The notes under the pieces: model-generated
Told to the model about the DNA's origin: nothing
Database searches by the model: none
Seen by the model: the letters and a program-made list of their open reading frames with translations, nothing else
Shown here: in pieces, positions 19,145-27,178 of the stretch
Numbering within the stretch: the stretch's first letter is position 1
Layout of the letters: every line of letters starts with the position of its first letter
Program-made: the position numbers and the translations under genes
Origin: Anaerocolumna cellulosilytica
GTDB taxonomy: Bacteria > Bacillota > Clostridia > Lachnospirales > Lachnospiraceae
Direction of reading: 5' to 3'
DNA: 64,000 nucleotides
NCBI RefSeq assembly: GCF_014218335.1
Contig: NZ_AP023367.1
Span: 3,901,501 to 3,965,500 of the forward strand

Positions 19145-19818
19145 GCTTCCACCTCAAACTTATAGCCCATTCCCCATATTGTCTTAATATAGTCCCCTTG
19201 GGCACCCATTTTACTTCTTAACTTTTTGACGTGAGTATCGATTGTCCTGGCATCTCCAAAATAATCATAGTTCCATACATTATTGAGTATCCTTTCCCTT
19301 GAAAGGGCAACACCCTGATTGGTTATAAAATACGTAAGCAATTCAAATTCTTTATAACTTAGATCAACTGCCACTCCATCAATCTTCACCTGATGTGCAG
19401 CTTTATCAAGTAGTATTCCTCCGATTTCTATTACTTCGTCTTCTAAAGTGTTCGTTCTCCTTAAAATAGCTTCTACTCTTGCAACTAAAATCTTCGGACT
19501 AAAGGGCTTTGATATGTATTCATCCACTCCAAGCTCAAAACCTAAAAGTTCATCTTTTTCATCGCTTTTTGCTGTCAGCATAATAATGGGTACTTTAGAA
19601 TACTGTCTGATTTCTCTGCAAACCTGCCAGCCATCCATCTTAGGCATCATAACATCAAGGATGATTAAAGAGATATCTTTATTTTCGAAGAATATATCAA
19701 CAGCCTTCTCACCATTTTCGGCTTCTATTACATCATAATTCTTCTTGCTTAAAAAATCTTTGACCAATTTCCTCATACGACTTTCATCATCTACAACTAA
19801 TATTCTAATTTTATCCAT
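19141..19818 (-). CDS. OmpR/PhoB-family response regulator
   Basis: A 225-residue DNA-binding response regulator. The receiver domain has acidic pair D10/D11, phospho-acceptor D55 (IILDVMMPKMDG) and Lys in SKPFSP. The C-terminal winged helix (about 130-225) contains LSYKEFELLTYFI and ARTIDTHVKKLRSKMG, typical of the OmpR/PhoB class. The frame opens at 19830 with MGAIM, but that first ATG lies in ATGGGAGCTATT, which is the ribosome site of the ATG at 19818, so I start there. It is encoded first in an operon with the overlapping kinase gene. Confidence 0.95.
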   Translation of the reverse strand: MDKIRILVVDDESRMRKLVKDFLSKKNYDVIEAENGEKAVDIFFENKDISLIILDVMMPKMDGWQVCREIRQYSKVPIIMLTAKSDEKDELLGFELGVDEYISKPFSPKILVARVEAILRRTNTLEDEVIEIGGILLDKAAHQVKIDGVAVDLSYKEFELLTYFITNQGVALSRERILNNVWNYDYFGDARTIDTHVKKLRSKMGAQGDYIKTIWGMGYKFEVEA

Positions 19819-19821
19819 AAT

Positions 19822-19934
19822 AGCTCCCATCTGTGTGCTCTATTTCTATTTGCAAAAGTACTAATCGGAAAAATACCGAATGGAAAAGTACTAAAGGCAT
19901 AAGTGCTAATCGCACTTGCACACGAAAAATCAAG
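19822..19934 (-). repeat. GGGAGC leader repeat, copy D
   Basis: In minus-strand sense CTTGATTTTTCGTGTGCAAG starts the element. A small hairpin AAGTGC-GATTA-GCACTT follows, then two diverged internal repeats containing TTAGTACTTTT, and finally TAGAGCACACAGATGGGAGC seven bases before the regulator ATG. GTGTGC near the start and GCACAC near the end can pair. Both ends match copy E at 11.1 kb; the middle differs. Confidence 0.65.
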
Positions 19935-20052
19935 TTATAATTTATTCTTTCGACTCAGTTCATTTTGCCCTTATTTTGGAGCTATTATAGCATATAAATG
20001 TGAAAATAGTATGTTTCCGTTTGATTTTTATAATCTTTACAGCTCCTGGTTG

Positions 20053-20730
20053 TTACTCTTTATATTCAAAAATAGTAATAGCCTCAATTATAACATTATC
20101 TTGCGGTTTTCCATTTCCATCAGCCTCAACTGCTGCCACAGCATCCAATACATCTAACCCTTCGTAAACCTGTCCAAATACGGTATGGGCTCTATATAAC
20201 CAAGGTGTACCACCGATTGTTCTAAATTTTTCAACTGCAATGTCATTAAACTTAACACCTAATTCTTTTTCTGCCTGCGTGAGGATATCCTTATCATAGG
20301 TCTGTCCTGTCTGTACTATGAAAAATTGGCTTCCATTCGTGTCTGGTCCAGCATTTGCCATACATAGAGAGCCTCTTACAGGCTGCAGAATATCAGAGAA
20401 CTCATCTTTAAATTCTTTCCCCCAGATACTTTCTCCCCCTGTCCCAGTTCCGGTTGGATCTCCTCCTTGTATCATAAAATCGTTAATAATCCGATGAAAA
20501 GTGAGTCCGTTATAATAGCCGTCCTTTGCATGAGTAACAAAATTTTCAACTGCTTTTGGTGCTTCTGTTTTAAAAAATCGAACATAAATAGAGCCATACT
20601 CTTTTATTTTAATTTCTGCTACAGTCTCTCCTTTTTGAGGTGATGCCATCTGGTCTGTCTTTAAGGAGCAGCCGCCTAATAATACAAAAGCTGTAACTAC
20701 TATAAGATAAAAACTGATTCTTTTTCTCAT
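20053..20730 (-). CDS. cyclophilin-type peptidyl-prolyl isomerase, lipoprotein
   Basis: A 225-residue extracytoplasmic cyclophilin that accelerates cis-trans isomerisation of proline bonds in exported proteins. The lipoprotein signal ends in VLLGGC (Cys21). The cyclophilin domain includes GLTFHRIINDFMIQGGDPTG, with the catalytic Arg in FHRI, and GSLCMANAGPDTNGSQFFI, both diagnostic. An insertion of about 25 residues around DKDILTQAEKELGVKFNDI is common in Firmicute members. It appears to be a single gene (start preceded by GAAAGGA), upstream of a two-component operon on the same strand and downstream of an oxidoreductase gene. Confidence 0.95.
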   Translation of the reverse strand: MRKRISFYLIVVTAFVLLGGCSLKTDQMASPQKGETVAEIKIKEYGSIYVRFFKTEAPKAVENFVTHAKDGYYNGLTFHRIINDFMIQGGDPTGTGTGGESIWGKEFKDEFSDILQPVRGSLCMANAGPDTNGSQFFIVQTGQTYDKDILTQAEKELGVKFNDIAVEKFRTIGGTPWLYRAHTVFGQVYEGLDVLDAVAAVEADGNGKPQDNVIIEAITIFEYKE

Positions 20731-20756
20731 TCTTTTATAATCCTTTCCCTAGGTTT

Positions 20757-21746
20757 TTAATTGTTTTCCTGAGGATAATGTATACCCCATTCTTTTCTTA
20801 AGTCGTCCATTATTTTCATAACATCCAGAGTATCTTTTAAAGGCACTCTTTTGCTTTCTAAGAGTCCTTCACGAATACACTGATTCACCTCATATGCTTC
20901 AAATTCATACCCATTTACTCTATCAGCTTCTTTATAGGTCTCTATCAATTTTCCTTCGTTGTCATAAACATAAGCCTTATCAGCCTTCCAGAAGTTTGGG
21001 ACTCTGATTCTTCCTTTATCGCCTATGATTAGTGCCTCTTTTCCTACCTCGACAGCTACCGCTGAACTTAACATAGCAATGGCCTGACCCGGAAATTGAA
21101 ACAGTATACAGTTCTGTTCATCAATACCATTTTCTAATTTAGATACCATGGAACATATTTTATCCGGATTGCTTTCCATTAAATCTATGGCATAAGTAAT
21201 AGGATAGATTCCAACATCAAGCAAAGCTCCTCCACCTAAGTTAAAATTAAAGTACCGATGTGCTTCATTAAATTCATTAAAAAAACCAAAGCCTATCTGC
21301 ATTTTTTTAACTATCCCAATTTTTCCTTCATTTAACCACCTTTTAACCTGAATGGTAGTTGGCAGGAATTTTGTCCACATTGCTTCCATTAGAAATACCT
21401 TATTATCTTTGGCAAGTTCAACTAAATATTTGGAATCTCTTTCATTCAGGGTAAAAGGCTTTTCACATAATACTGCTTTTTTGTTTTTTATCATCAACGC
21501 AGCATTCACCAAGTGTTCGGTATGGGGGGTTCCAATATATACTACATCAATGTCTGTAGCCTCAGCTAATTCTTCATAACTTCCATAAGCTTTTAAAGCT
21601 CCAAATTCCTTTGCAAACTTTGAGGCTTTTTCAAGATTCCTGGAAGCAACTCCTGCCAGACTTGTGTCTTCCATTCCCTGTAAAGCCTCAGCAAATTTTG
21701 ATGCAATATTACCTGTGCCGATAATTCCCCATTGGATTGTTCTCAT
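20757..21746 (-). CDS. Gfo/Idh/MocA family oxidoreductase
   Basis: A 329-residue NAD(P)-dependent oxidoreductase of the Gfo/Idh/MocA family. The N-terminal Rossmann domain begins IQWGIIGTGNIASKFAEAL, and VVYIGTPHTEH and LCEKPFTLN are the classic EKP motif region. The C-terminal domain has GGGALLDVGIYPI, with the usual catalytic His replaced by Tyr (DVGIYP), as in several trans-dihydrodiol-dehydrogenase-like members. Substrates are typically sugars or polyols; none can be named. AAAGTGAGGAAG precedes the ATG. It is 24 bases after the YciI-like gene, so the two are probably one operon. Confidence 0.92.
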   Translation of the reverse strand: MRTIQWGIIGTGNIASKFAEALQGMEDTSLAGVASRNLEKASKFAKEFGALKAYGSYEELAEATDIDVVYIGTPHTEHLVNAALMIKNKKAVLCEKPFTLNERDSKYLVELAKDNKVFLMEAMWTKFLPTTIQVKRWLNEGKIGIVKKMQIGFGFFNEFNEAHRYFNFNLGGGALLDVGIYPITYAIDLMESNPDKICSMVSKLENGIDEQNCILFQFPGQAIAMLSSAVAVEVGKEALIIGDKGRIRVPNFWKADKAYVYDNEGKLIETYKEADRVNGYEFEAYEVNQCIREGLLESKRVPLKDTLDVMKIMDDLRKEWGIHYPQENN

Positions 21747-21770
21747 ACATTCTTCCTCACTTTCTTTTTA

Positions 21771-22046
21771 TTAATTCGTTTTCCTTTCGTTTAAACCATA
21801 ATTATTTTCTTTATGTACCCATTCCATTGTCCGTATTTCATAAGTTTTATAGCCATTAGCGATAAACGGGTCTTCCTTTGCCAAGCTATGTGCTTCTTCA
21901 AGGTCTTTTGCTTTTAGTACTACAACGCCTCCCTCATAATCCAAGCATGGACCACATAACACAAGTTTTTCACTCTTCTCCATTCTTTTTAAATATTCCA
22001 CATGTTCGCATACGGCCTCCCCGGATAAGGGCTTTACATTACTCAT
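21771..22046 (-). CDS. YciI-like protein
   Basis: A 91-residue ferredoxin-like-fold protein of the YCII family. The central segment GGVVVLKAKDLEEAHSLAKEDPF and the ending YEIRTMEWV are characteristic: the family shares a conserved Asp-Pro-Phe and a terminal W. Members are dimeric, of largely unknown function, and some are enzyme-like dehalogenase relatives. A clear ribosome site is missing before this ATG. It precedes the oxidoreductase gene and may be co-transcribed. Confidence 0.8.
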   Translation of the reverse strand: MSNVKPLSGEAVCEHVEYLKRMEKSEKLVLCGPCLDYEGGVVVLKAKDLEEAHSLAKEDPFIANGYKTYEIRTMEWVHKENNYGLNERKTN

Positions 22047-22237
22047 TAAAATAATATCACATAAATTTACTGTTTTGTAATCATCGGCTCACCTATTACT
22101 TAAATGAGTATAGGTTTATTATCACTTTTTATTTTATTATATTCTTTTTTTACCTAATCCTGGTCGTTTTTATTGTATCACGAATTTTATTAAAATAAAA
22201 TATGGAAGTTATTTTGTATATTGTCTGACATTTCCTA

Positions 22238-22266
22238 TTGCTATTTCTTGTTTTATTGTATATAAT
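22238..22266 (+). promoter_or_regulatory. probable sigma-A promoter of ssrA
   Basis: TTGCTA (22238-22243), 17 bases and TATAAT (22261-22266), about 68 bases upstream of the mature tmRNA 5' end, which implies a short processed leader. Confidence 0.6.
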
Positions 22267-22334
22267 AAGCTCATAAGATTTCAAAAGTCTGCAAAACCAA
22301 TTTGTTATATATCATATAACAACAACCAATATTA

Positions 22335-22680
22335 AGGGGTTGTACTGGTTTCGACGGGGGTTTTGAAGTTGTGGAAGCCATTCGCGGCCTAGGACCGCGT
22401 CACCAACTTAGAATTAAATTTAAACGCAGACGATAATTTAGCGTACGCTGCCTAGCGGCAGCTGTCGAACTTAAGTTACTTGCGACTTAAGACCTCGGCA
22501 TCAAATTAGCAAGGCACTTTGCTTTCAAAGCTTTGAGAAAGTAAAAGAATTTATGAAGCTACTAAAGTCCATAGCCTGTCAATCGGCGATGTGACGGAGG
22601 GAATGTTAAAAGACTGACTGTAATGGGAGATGCCGCAATGAATGGGCTTTCGGACAGGGGTTCGATTCCCCTCAGCTCCA
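22335..22680 (+). ncRNA. ssrA: transfer-messenger RNA (tmRNA)
   Basis: The ribosome-rescue RNA. The 5' end GGGGTTG pairs with the 3' end CAGCTCC to form the tRNA-like acceptor stem (one G-U and one U-G pair). GGTTTCGACGGG near the 5' end and GGGGTTCGATTCCCC (T arm) near the 3' end are hallmark tmRNA sequences. The tag reading frame is at 22426-22455 and would add ADDNLAYAA before TAG. CCA is not encoded after the discriminator A, so it must be added. The partner smpB is in this window at 30.2 kb. Confidence 0.96.
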
Positions 22681-22740
22681 TATACGGCGGTAGCGTCCGA
22701 CCATTTTAAGGTCGTTACCAATGTGGGATACGTAATTGTA

Positions 22741-22768
22741 AAAGCCTAGTAACTAGGCTTTTTTTTAT
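22741..22768 (+). terminator. terminator of ssrA
   Basis: AAAGCCTAG-TAA-CTAGGCTTT hairpin followed by eight Ts, about 60 bases after the mature tmRNA end. Confidence 0.92.
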
Positions 22769-22932
22769 TGCAATACAAATTCTATTATTCGTAACTTTAC
22801 TTAAAAATAGAAATGAATGCTCCAATAATTTGTCTGAATTATCTCAATAAATCCTCCCACATCTTTTGCTTTAATAACCATATATGCTACAATTCCAAAA
22901 GTCATCATCTGATTCTTATTAGTAAGGTGTTA

Positions 22933-23475
22933 TTAGCCCACTATGTCAAACGTAAATACAACTGGATTTACAATATTCTCACTAAGGGGAGACACATCAA
23001 CTGACTTAATCCTTAGTCTAATTCCCAATGCTTTTTGGTATTCATACAAACGTCCGCCTGCACATCTTTCAAAATATGTTTCAATTGATGCCGGAAATCG
23101 AAACATTCCTTTTGGTGCATGTTTGTAGTAACCGTGCTTACAGGCAAAAGTGACTGTGATTGTATTATCATCATTCAATACGGCTGTTCTGCCAAAGGTC
23201 CTTTTAAATAATTCCAGCCGTTCGGCAAGGGGCTTGTCAGCGTGTTCATGTGCGAAAGCTTTGCGTTCTTTATCATGCCCTGTACCGCTACAACTTCCGT
23301 TTTGTTCGTATAGCCGGAAGCGTTGTTCCTTGGTGAGATGTTCTTCCATTGCTTTTATAAATTTTTCTTCGCATTCAGCTCCTTTATATGTTCGGACAAT
23401 ATCCTCAAATAAAAGCAATATATCAACAGGAATTTCGTTTTTACGCATTCGCATAATTTTCAACATAGTATTCAT
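22933..23475 (-). CDS. conserved-looking protein of unknown function
   Basis: I do not recognise this 180-residue protein. It starts with a basic segment and a helix, then EQRFRLYEQNGSCSGTGHDK, a helical stretch rich in Glu/Lys, and a C-terminal part with FACKHGYYKHAPKG and ETYFERCAGGRLYEYQKALG. The Cys and His residues (GSCSGTGH, ACKHGYYKH, ERCAGG) could bind a metal or be redox-active; this is a guess. No signal peptide or membrane segment is seen, so it is probably cytosolic. AGGAGGG lies before the ATG. The gene is monocistronic, convergent with ssrA. Confidence 0.75.
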   Translation of the reverse strand: MNTMLKIMRMRKNEIPVDILLLFEDIVRTYKGAECEEKFIKAMEEHLTKEQRFRLYEQNGSCSGTGHDKERKAFAHEHADKPLAERLELFKRTFGRTAVLNDDNTITVTFACKHGYYKHAPKGMFRFPASIETYFERCAGGRLYEYQKALGIRLRIKSVDVSPLSENIVNPVVFTFDIVG

Positions 23476-23739
23476 TTATAGACCCTCCTCTTTTAATACC
23501 CAACACTAGGTAACAAAAATCTTTTGTTCTTGTATATTTATTATATCTGTCCAAATATATCTATTCTACCGTCTATCAATCATATTAATTTAACCGACTT
23601 GTATAGTATACCACATTCTTTAATAAATTACATTATTTTCTAATAAATCCCTTTTTAAGAACTACCTACATTTATTTTATTAATTAACCGACTTTATACT
23701 TTTACATATATTATGTAGTATAAATAATCAGAGGTTGCC

Positions 23740-25044
23740 ATGGAAATACATGTTGTACAGCCAGGAGAAACCATTGATAGCATCGCTAACAGGTATAATA
23801 TACCTGTGAACATACTAATCAGAGAGAATGGTTTGGAATTCGATAATATAAACAATTTGGTGATAGGTCAGACTATTATCATTGCTTACCCTAAATCTAT
23901 AGATACTGTACAAGAAGGTGATACGCTGTCAAGCATTGCAGAGAGAAACCAAATTACATTAATGGAGCTGCTTCGAAATAATCCGTTTCTCTCTGAAATG
24001 GATTCTATTTACCCCGGAGAAGTTCTGGTTATTCAGTACCAGACCAATCGAATCAGGCCAATTGCAACTATTGGATATGCACTGCCGTATATTACATCAA
24101 ATATATTAAAGCAGACTCTTCCATATCTGACTTATTTATCTATACTTAATTATCAAATTACAATTGAGGGTGAAGTAATTGGTACTGATGATACGGAAAT
24201 CGTTCAAGTGGCAAAAGCCTACGGGGTTGCTCCTTTGATGTTCGTTTCTACAATGGCATCCGTGGGATTTAGCACCAGCGATATCGTTTACAGTATAATA
24301 AATAATCCCCAAGTACAAAATCGGGCAATTAGTCAGATTTTACAAATTCTAAAGTCAAAAAATTATTATGGTATTAACATTTATGTTGAGGATATCACAT
24401 TGGATAATTTTATTGATCAGGTCAATTTATTTGCTAGGGTTGCCGCATTATACCACTCAGAAGGCTTTAAGGTATTTGTTACTATAGCTCCAATCATTAA
24501 TATTGATAATCTGCCTATCCGGTTTTCACAACTAGATTATTCTAAATTTGCTGTATCAGCAGATGCAATTATCTTTGCTACTTATGAAAGAGGCGTTGCA
24601 TATGGATGCCCCAGTTCTATTACTCCTGTTAATCAATGGGATGAATTTTTAGATTTTGTAACGAAACTAGTACCCTCCGATAAAATATTTGTAGGTCTTA
24701 TTCCATTTGGCTATGACTGGCCGATACCTTATGTCCCCGGTTACACAAGAGCAAATGCTATTACCTCTAACGGAGCAATCCAAATTGCTGGAGAAAAAGG
24801 TGTGCCTATAGAATATAATGAGATAGCAAAAGCTCCTTATTTCTTTTATTATGGATATGATGATTTTCACCTTCTATGGTTTAAAGATGCCAGAAGTTTT
24901 AATGCCATTGTCGAATTAGTTCCCAAACATGTCCTTCAAGGGGTTACTATCTGGACTATCATGAATTTTAATACTCAAATGTGGTTTGTTATTAATTTGC
25001 AGTACGAGTTAGAAAAAATTACAGATCCTTTTTATTTTTCCTAG
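23740..25044 (+). CDS. LysM/GH18-type spore-lytic-like protein with an altered active site
   Basis: A 434-residue protein with two N-terminal LysM peptidoglycan-binding modules (about 2-48, HVVQPGETIDSIANRYNI; about 55-100, DTVQEGDTLSSIAERNQI). A GH18-type barrel (about 105-430) of the SleL/YaaH kind follows. Known members are N-acetylglucosaminidases acting on spore cortex. The catalytic signature, usually DGxNxDxE, reads YGINIYVE (residues 210-217) here: Glu217 is kept but both Asp positions are Tyr, so activity is doubtful. No signal peptide, as in spore-coat SleL proteins. It is convergent with a subtilase-like gene. Confidence 0.82.
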   Translation: MEIHVVQPGETIDSIANRYNIPVNILIRENGLEFDNINNLVIGQTIIIAYPKSIDTVQEGDTLSSIAERNQITLMELLRNNPFLSEMDSIYPGEVLVIQYQTNRIRPIATIGYALPYITSNILKQTLPYLTYLSILNYQITIEGEVIGTDDTEIVQVAKAYGVAPLMFVSTMASVGFSTSDIVYSIINNPQVQNRAISQILQILKSKNYYGINIYVEDITLDNFIDQVNLFARVAALYHSEGFKVFVTIAPIINIDNLPIRFSQLDYSKFAVSADAIIFATYERGVAYGCPSSITPVNQWDEFLDFVTKLVPSDKIFVGLIPFGYDWPIPYVPGYTRANAITSNGAIQIAGEKGVPIEYNEIAKAPYFFYYGYDDFHLLWFKDARSFNAIVELVPKHVLQGVTIWTIMNFNTQMWFVINLQYELEKITDPFYFS

Positions 25045-25089
25045 TATTTATTTGAAATTGCTTGATACAGGAGTAATATTCAAACTCTG

Positions 25090-25149
25090 CTATAGAAGCT
25101 CTATGACTTTCAGGCGATACACCGCCAGTAAGCTATGGAACTTCTATAG
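25090..25149. terminator. hairpin between convergent LysM/GH18 and subtilase-like genes
   Basis: CTATAGAAG pairs with CTTCTATAG around a loop that has its own GGCG/CGCC hairpin. There is no T tract on either side, but its location suits a bidirectional terminator. Confidence 0.5.
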
Positions 25150-25212
25150 TTCATATCATTAATATATAGATAAACAAACAGCTGTTATTCTCGCTTTTAC
25201 AAGCTCTTTTTA

Positions 25213-26904
25213 TTATTCTCTATTAAGATATTGTTTTATATCATCTTCTACTATTCCAAAACCCCAATTTGGATTTGGCCAATCTATCCTATCATTTCTC
25301 TGGGCATATCTTGTTAATAAATAGCGTATAAAAGTACAGTTCATACTTGGTAGGTTACGTCTTACAACCCCCCACTCCAGTAACAGGGCTGAGATTCCTG
25401 CTACATATGCTGCTGCCATACTGGTTCCGGTAAATGATTCAAATTCCGCCCGACGGATTGGTGCCACCATATTGACTCCTGGTGCTGTAATATCCGGTTT
25501 TACCTCAAAACTCTTAGTATATCCTCGGCTTGCATAATAATATAACTCCTGGTCAATGGGATTATATGCGGTCACAGTAATTAAATTTGTTGTATTACCT
25601 GGTATAGATATAGTGGTATACATATTAGGCAATAAAAAAAAGGTACCATTAGAAATATATTGATGTATAGGCAGCCATATATGAAATCGTTCTTCTAACT
25701 TATAATGTCCTTTTACCCGAAAACGCCATACACCTTCCTCCATATTGAAGAATCGCATCATAATAAGCTGATCTCCTGCAAAAGGTTCCTGTAATCTATT
25801 GTCTATAAATATAGAAGTGTTATTGTAAACTACCGGAATGGTATTTTCCTGTATAATAACTTCCTTCATTTGATATACTAAGGAACCGTTAGGAGCAATA
25901 ATGTCAACCGTCAGGATATTGGGCGAGAATCCCCAAAGTTCCATAGTAAAACTCTCATTTGGCGATACATTAAGTTCAACAAGACGGTAATCTTCCTCTT
26001 TTAAAATTTCATCGTAGAAGTGGTTACCACGATTTCCTTCCTCTCCAGATCCCACAGATACTGCCACTCCCTGCCTTGTACTTAACTGTGAAATATATTT
26101 GCTTATAATATCTTCTCCTTTATGTGAACCCTGCCAGGAGCCAAGTCCAATACAAATTACTATAGGTCTTTGTAATCTATCTGCCGTTTCTATTAAATAT
26201 TTTATACCGAGCATTACGTCATTTTCCTGATATGTTAATGTATCCTCTGGAATGCCAAAATACGTTTTCAGATAAGACTTTGCAGCCTTTAGTTTAACAA
26301 TTACAAGCTCAGACTCCGGTGCTATTCCTGAATAGCGAAACGTTTCCATTGCATATCCTGCTGCTATTCCAGCCATAGCACTCCCCTGTCCTGAAAGTTC
26401 AATACTGGGGACCACTTCCAAGGGGTTCTCTGACATTAGTGCCTGATTAATCTGCTCTTTTGTGAATTCTGTCCCATAATAGAATCCTTCCGGATAACCT
26501 CCAAAATTTTCTATAGACTGATCCCATATCGAGACAATCCTAGTTGTCTTATCCAGATTTTGAAATACCGGATTACGATAATCAATTCCTCCATCTACAA
26601 AACCAATTAAAACTCCATTCCCCCGCAAATCAATCTCAGTGTTAGAGTGTACATAATAGCTTTCATCAATTTTATCTGACTCGGAATACATTAGTCCATA
26701 ACATTTTGGAATCGCTGTATATCCAAATTCATAAACCGCATTATAAGTCATATTTTCTACCGGAATATATAGAATTGAGTATTCATTGTTTAACGGGAGA
26801 TAAGATATATCCTGTATCGCCTGATACTGTTCCCATTCCGCATTTTCTATCACTAAATCCGCATAATTCTCATCCATAATCTTAAAGCGTTCTAACTCCG
26901 TCAT
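25213..26904 (-). CDS. S8 family Csp-like subtilase homologue lacking the catalytic His (probable pseudoprotease)
   Basis: A 563-residue protein of the subtilisin family, closest in architecture to the clostridial Csp proteases that act in spore germination. The catalytic Asp is in GFVDGGIDYR (D104) and the Ser in FTGTSMAAAYVAG (Ser495). The His motif, normally GHGTHVAG, reads GQGSAMAG: Gln173 replaces the catalytic His and Ala replaces the second His. Beta-rich insertions lie between about 290 and 430, as in Csp proteins. There is no signal peptide and no obvious prodomain cleavage site. In C. difficile the Csp protein CspC is a pseudoprotease with a lost triad and acts in germinant sensing; a similar regulatory role here is inference. 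Confidence 0.88.
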   Translation of the reverse strand: MTELERFKIMDENYADLVIENAEWEQYQAIQDISYLPLNNEYSILYIPVENMTYNAVYEFGYTAIPKCYGLMYSESDKIDESYYVHSNTEIDLRGNGVLIGFVDGGIDYRNPVFQNLDKTTRIVSIWDQSIENFGGYPEGFYYGTEFTKEQINQALMSENPLEVVPSIELSGQGSAMAGIAAGYAMETFRYSGIAPESELVIVKLKAAKSYLKTYFGIPEDTLTYQENDVMLGIKYLIETADRLQRPIVICIGLGSWQGSHKGEDIISKYISQLSTRQGVAVSVGSGEEGNRGNHFYDEILKEEDYRLVELNVSPNESFTMELWGFSPNILTVDIIAPNGSLVYQMKEVIIQENTIPVVYNNTSIFIDNRLQEPFAGDQLIMMRFFNMEEGVWRFRVKGHYKLEERFHIWLPIHQYISNGTFFLLPNMYTTISIPGNTTNLITVTAYNPIDQELYYYASRGYTKSFEVKPDITAPGVNMVAPIRRAEFESFTGTSMAAAYVAGISALLLEWGVVRRNLPSMNCTFIRYLLTRYAQRNDRIDWPNPNWGFGIVEDDIKQYLNRE

Positions 26905-27146
26905 ATATCTTATCTCTTTACTTCGTATTTAATTTATTCTATGTGTTCTATTTTAAAAGTTGCTAAAGAAAGAAAATTACAATATTTTTTTGTTTATTTA
27001 CGTAAACACTCTGTACTTACAGTAATTTGTCGGAAAAAATTAACAGTATCTTTATGATTTATTCAAATCCTATACATATATGAACAGTATAATATAATCA
27101 TAAACACAAGGTTCCCAGACCTTGTTACTATAATTTTTTTTTCATA

Positions 27147-27171
27147 AAGCCAGCAGGTAATCCTGCTGGCT
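27147..27171 (-). terminator. hairpin after the YwqK-like repeat gene
   Basis: AGCCAGCAG and CTGCTGGCT form a perfect nine-base stem just after the stop codon. The T tract on the minus strand is poor. A second hairpin (ACAAGGT/ACCTTGT) follows further along. Confidence 0.55.
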
Positions 27172-27178
27172 CCTCCTA

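Noticed and set aside
22335-22680. A tRNA gene at the TTCGATTCCCC sequence
   Set aside because: The T arm belongs to the tmRNA; no anticodon arm is present.
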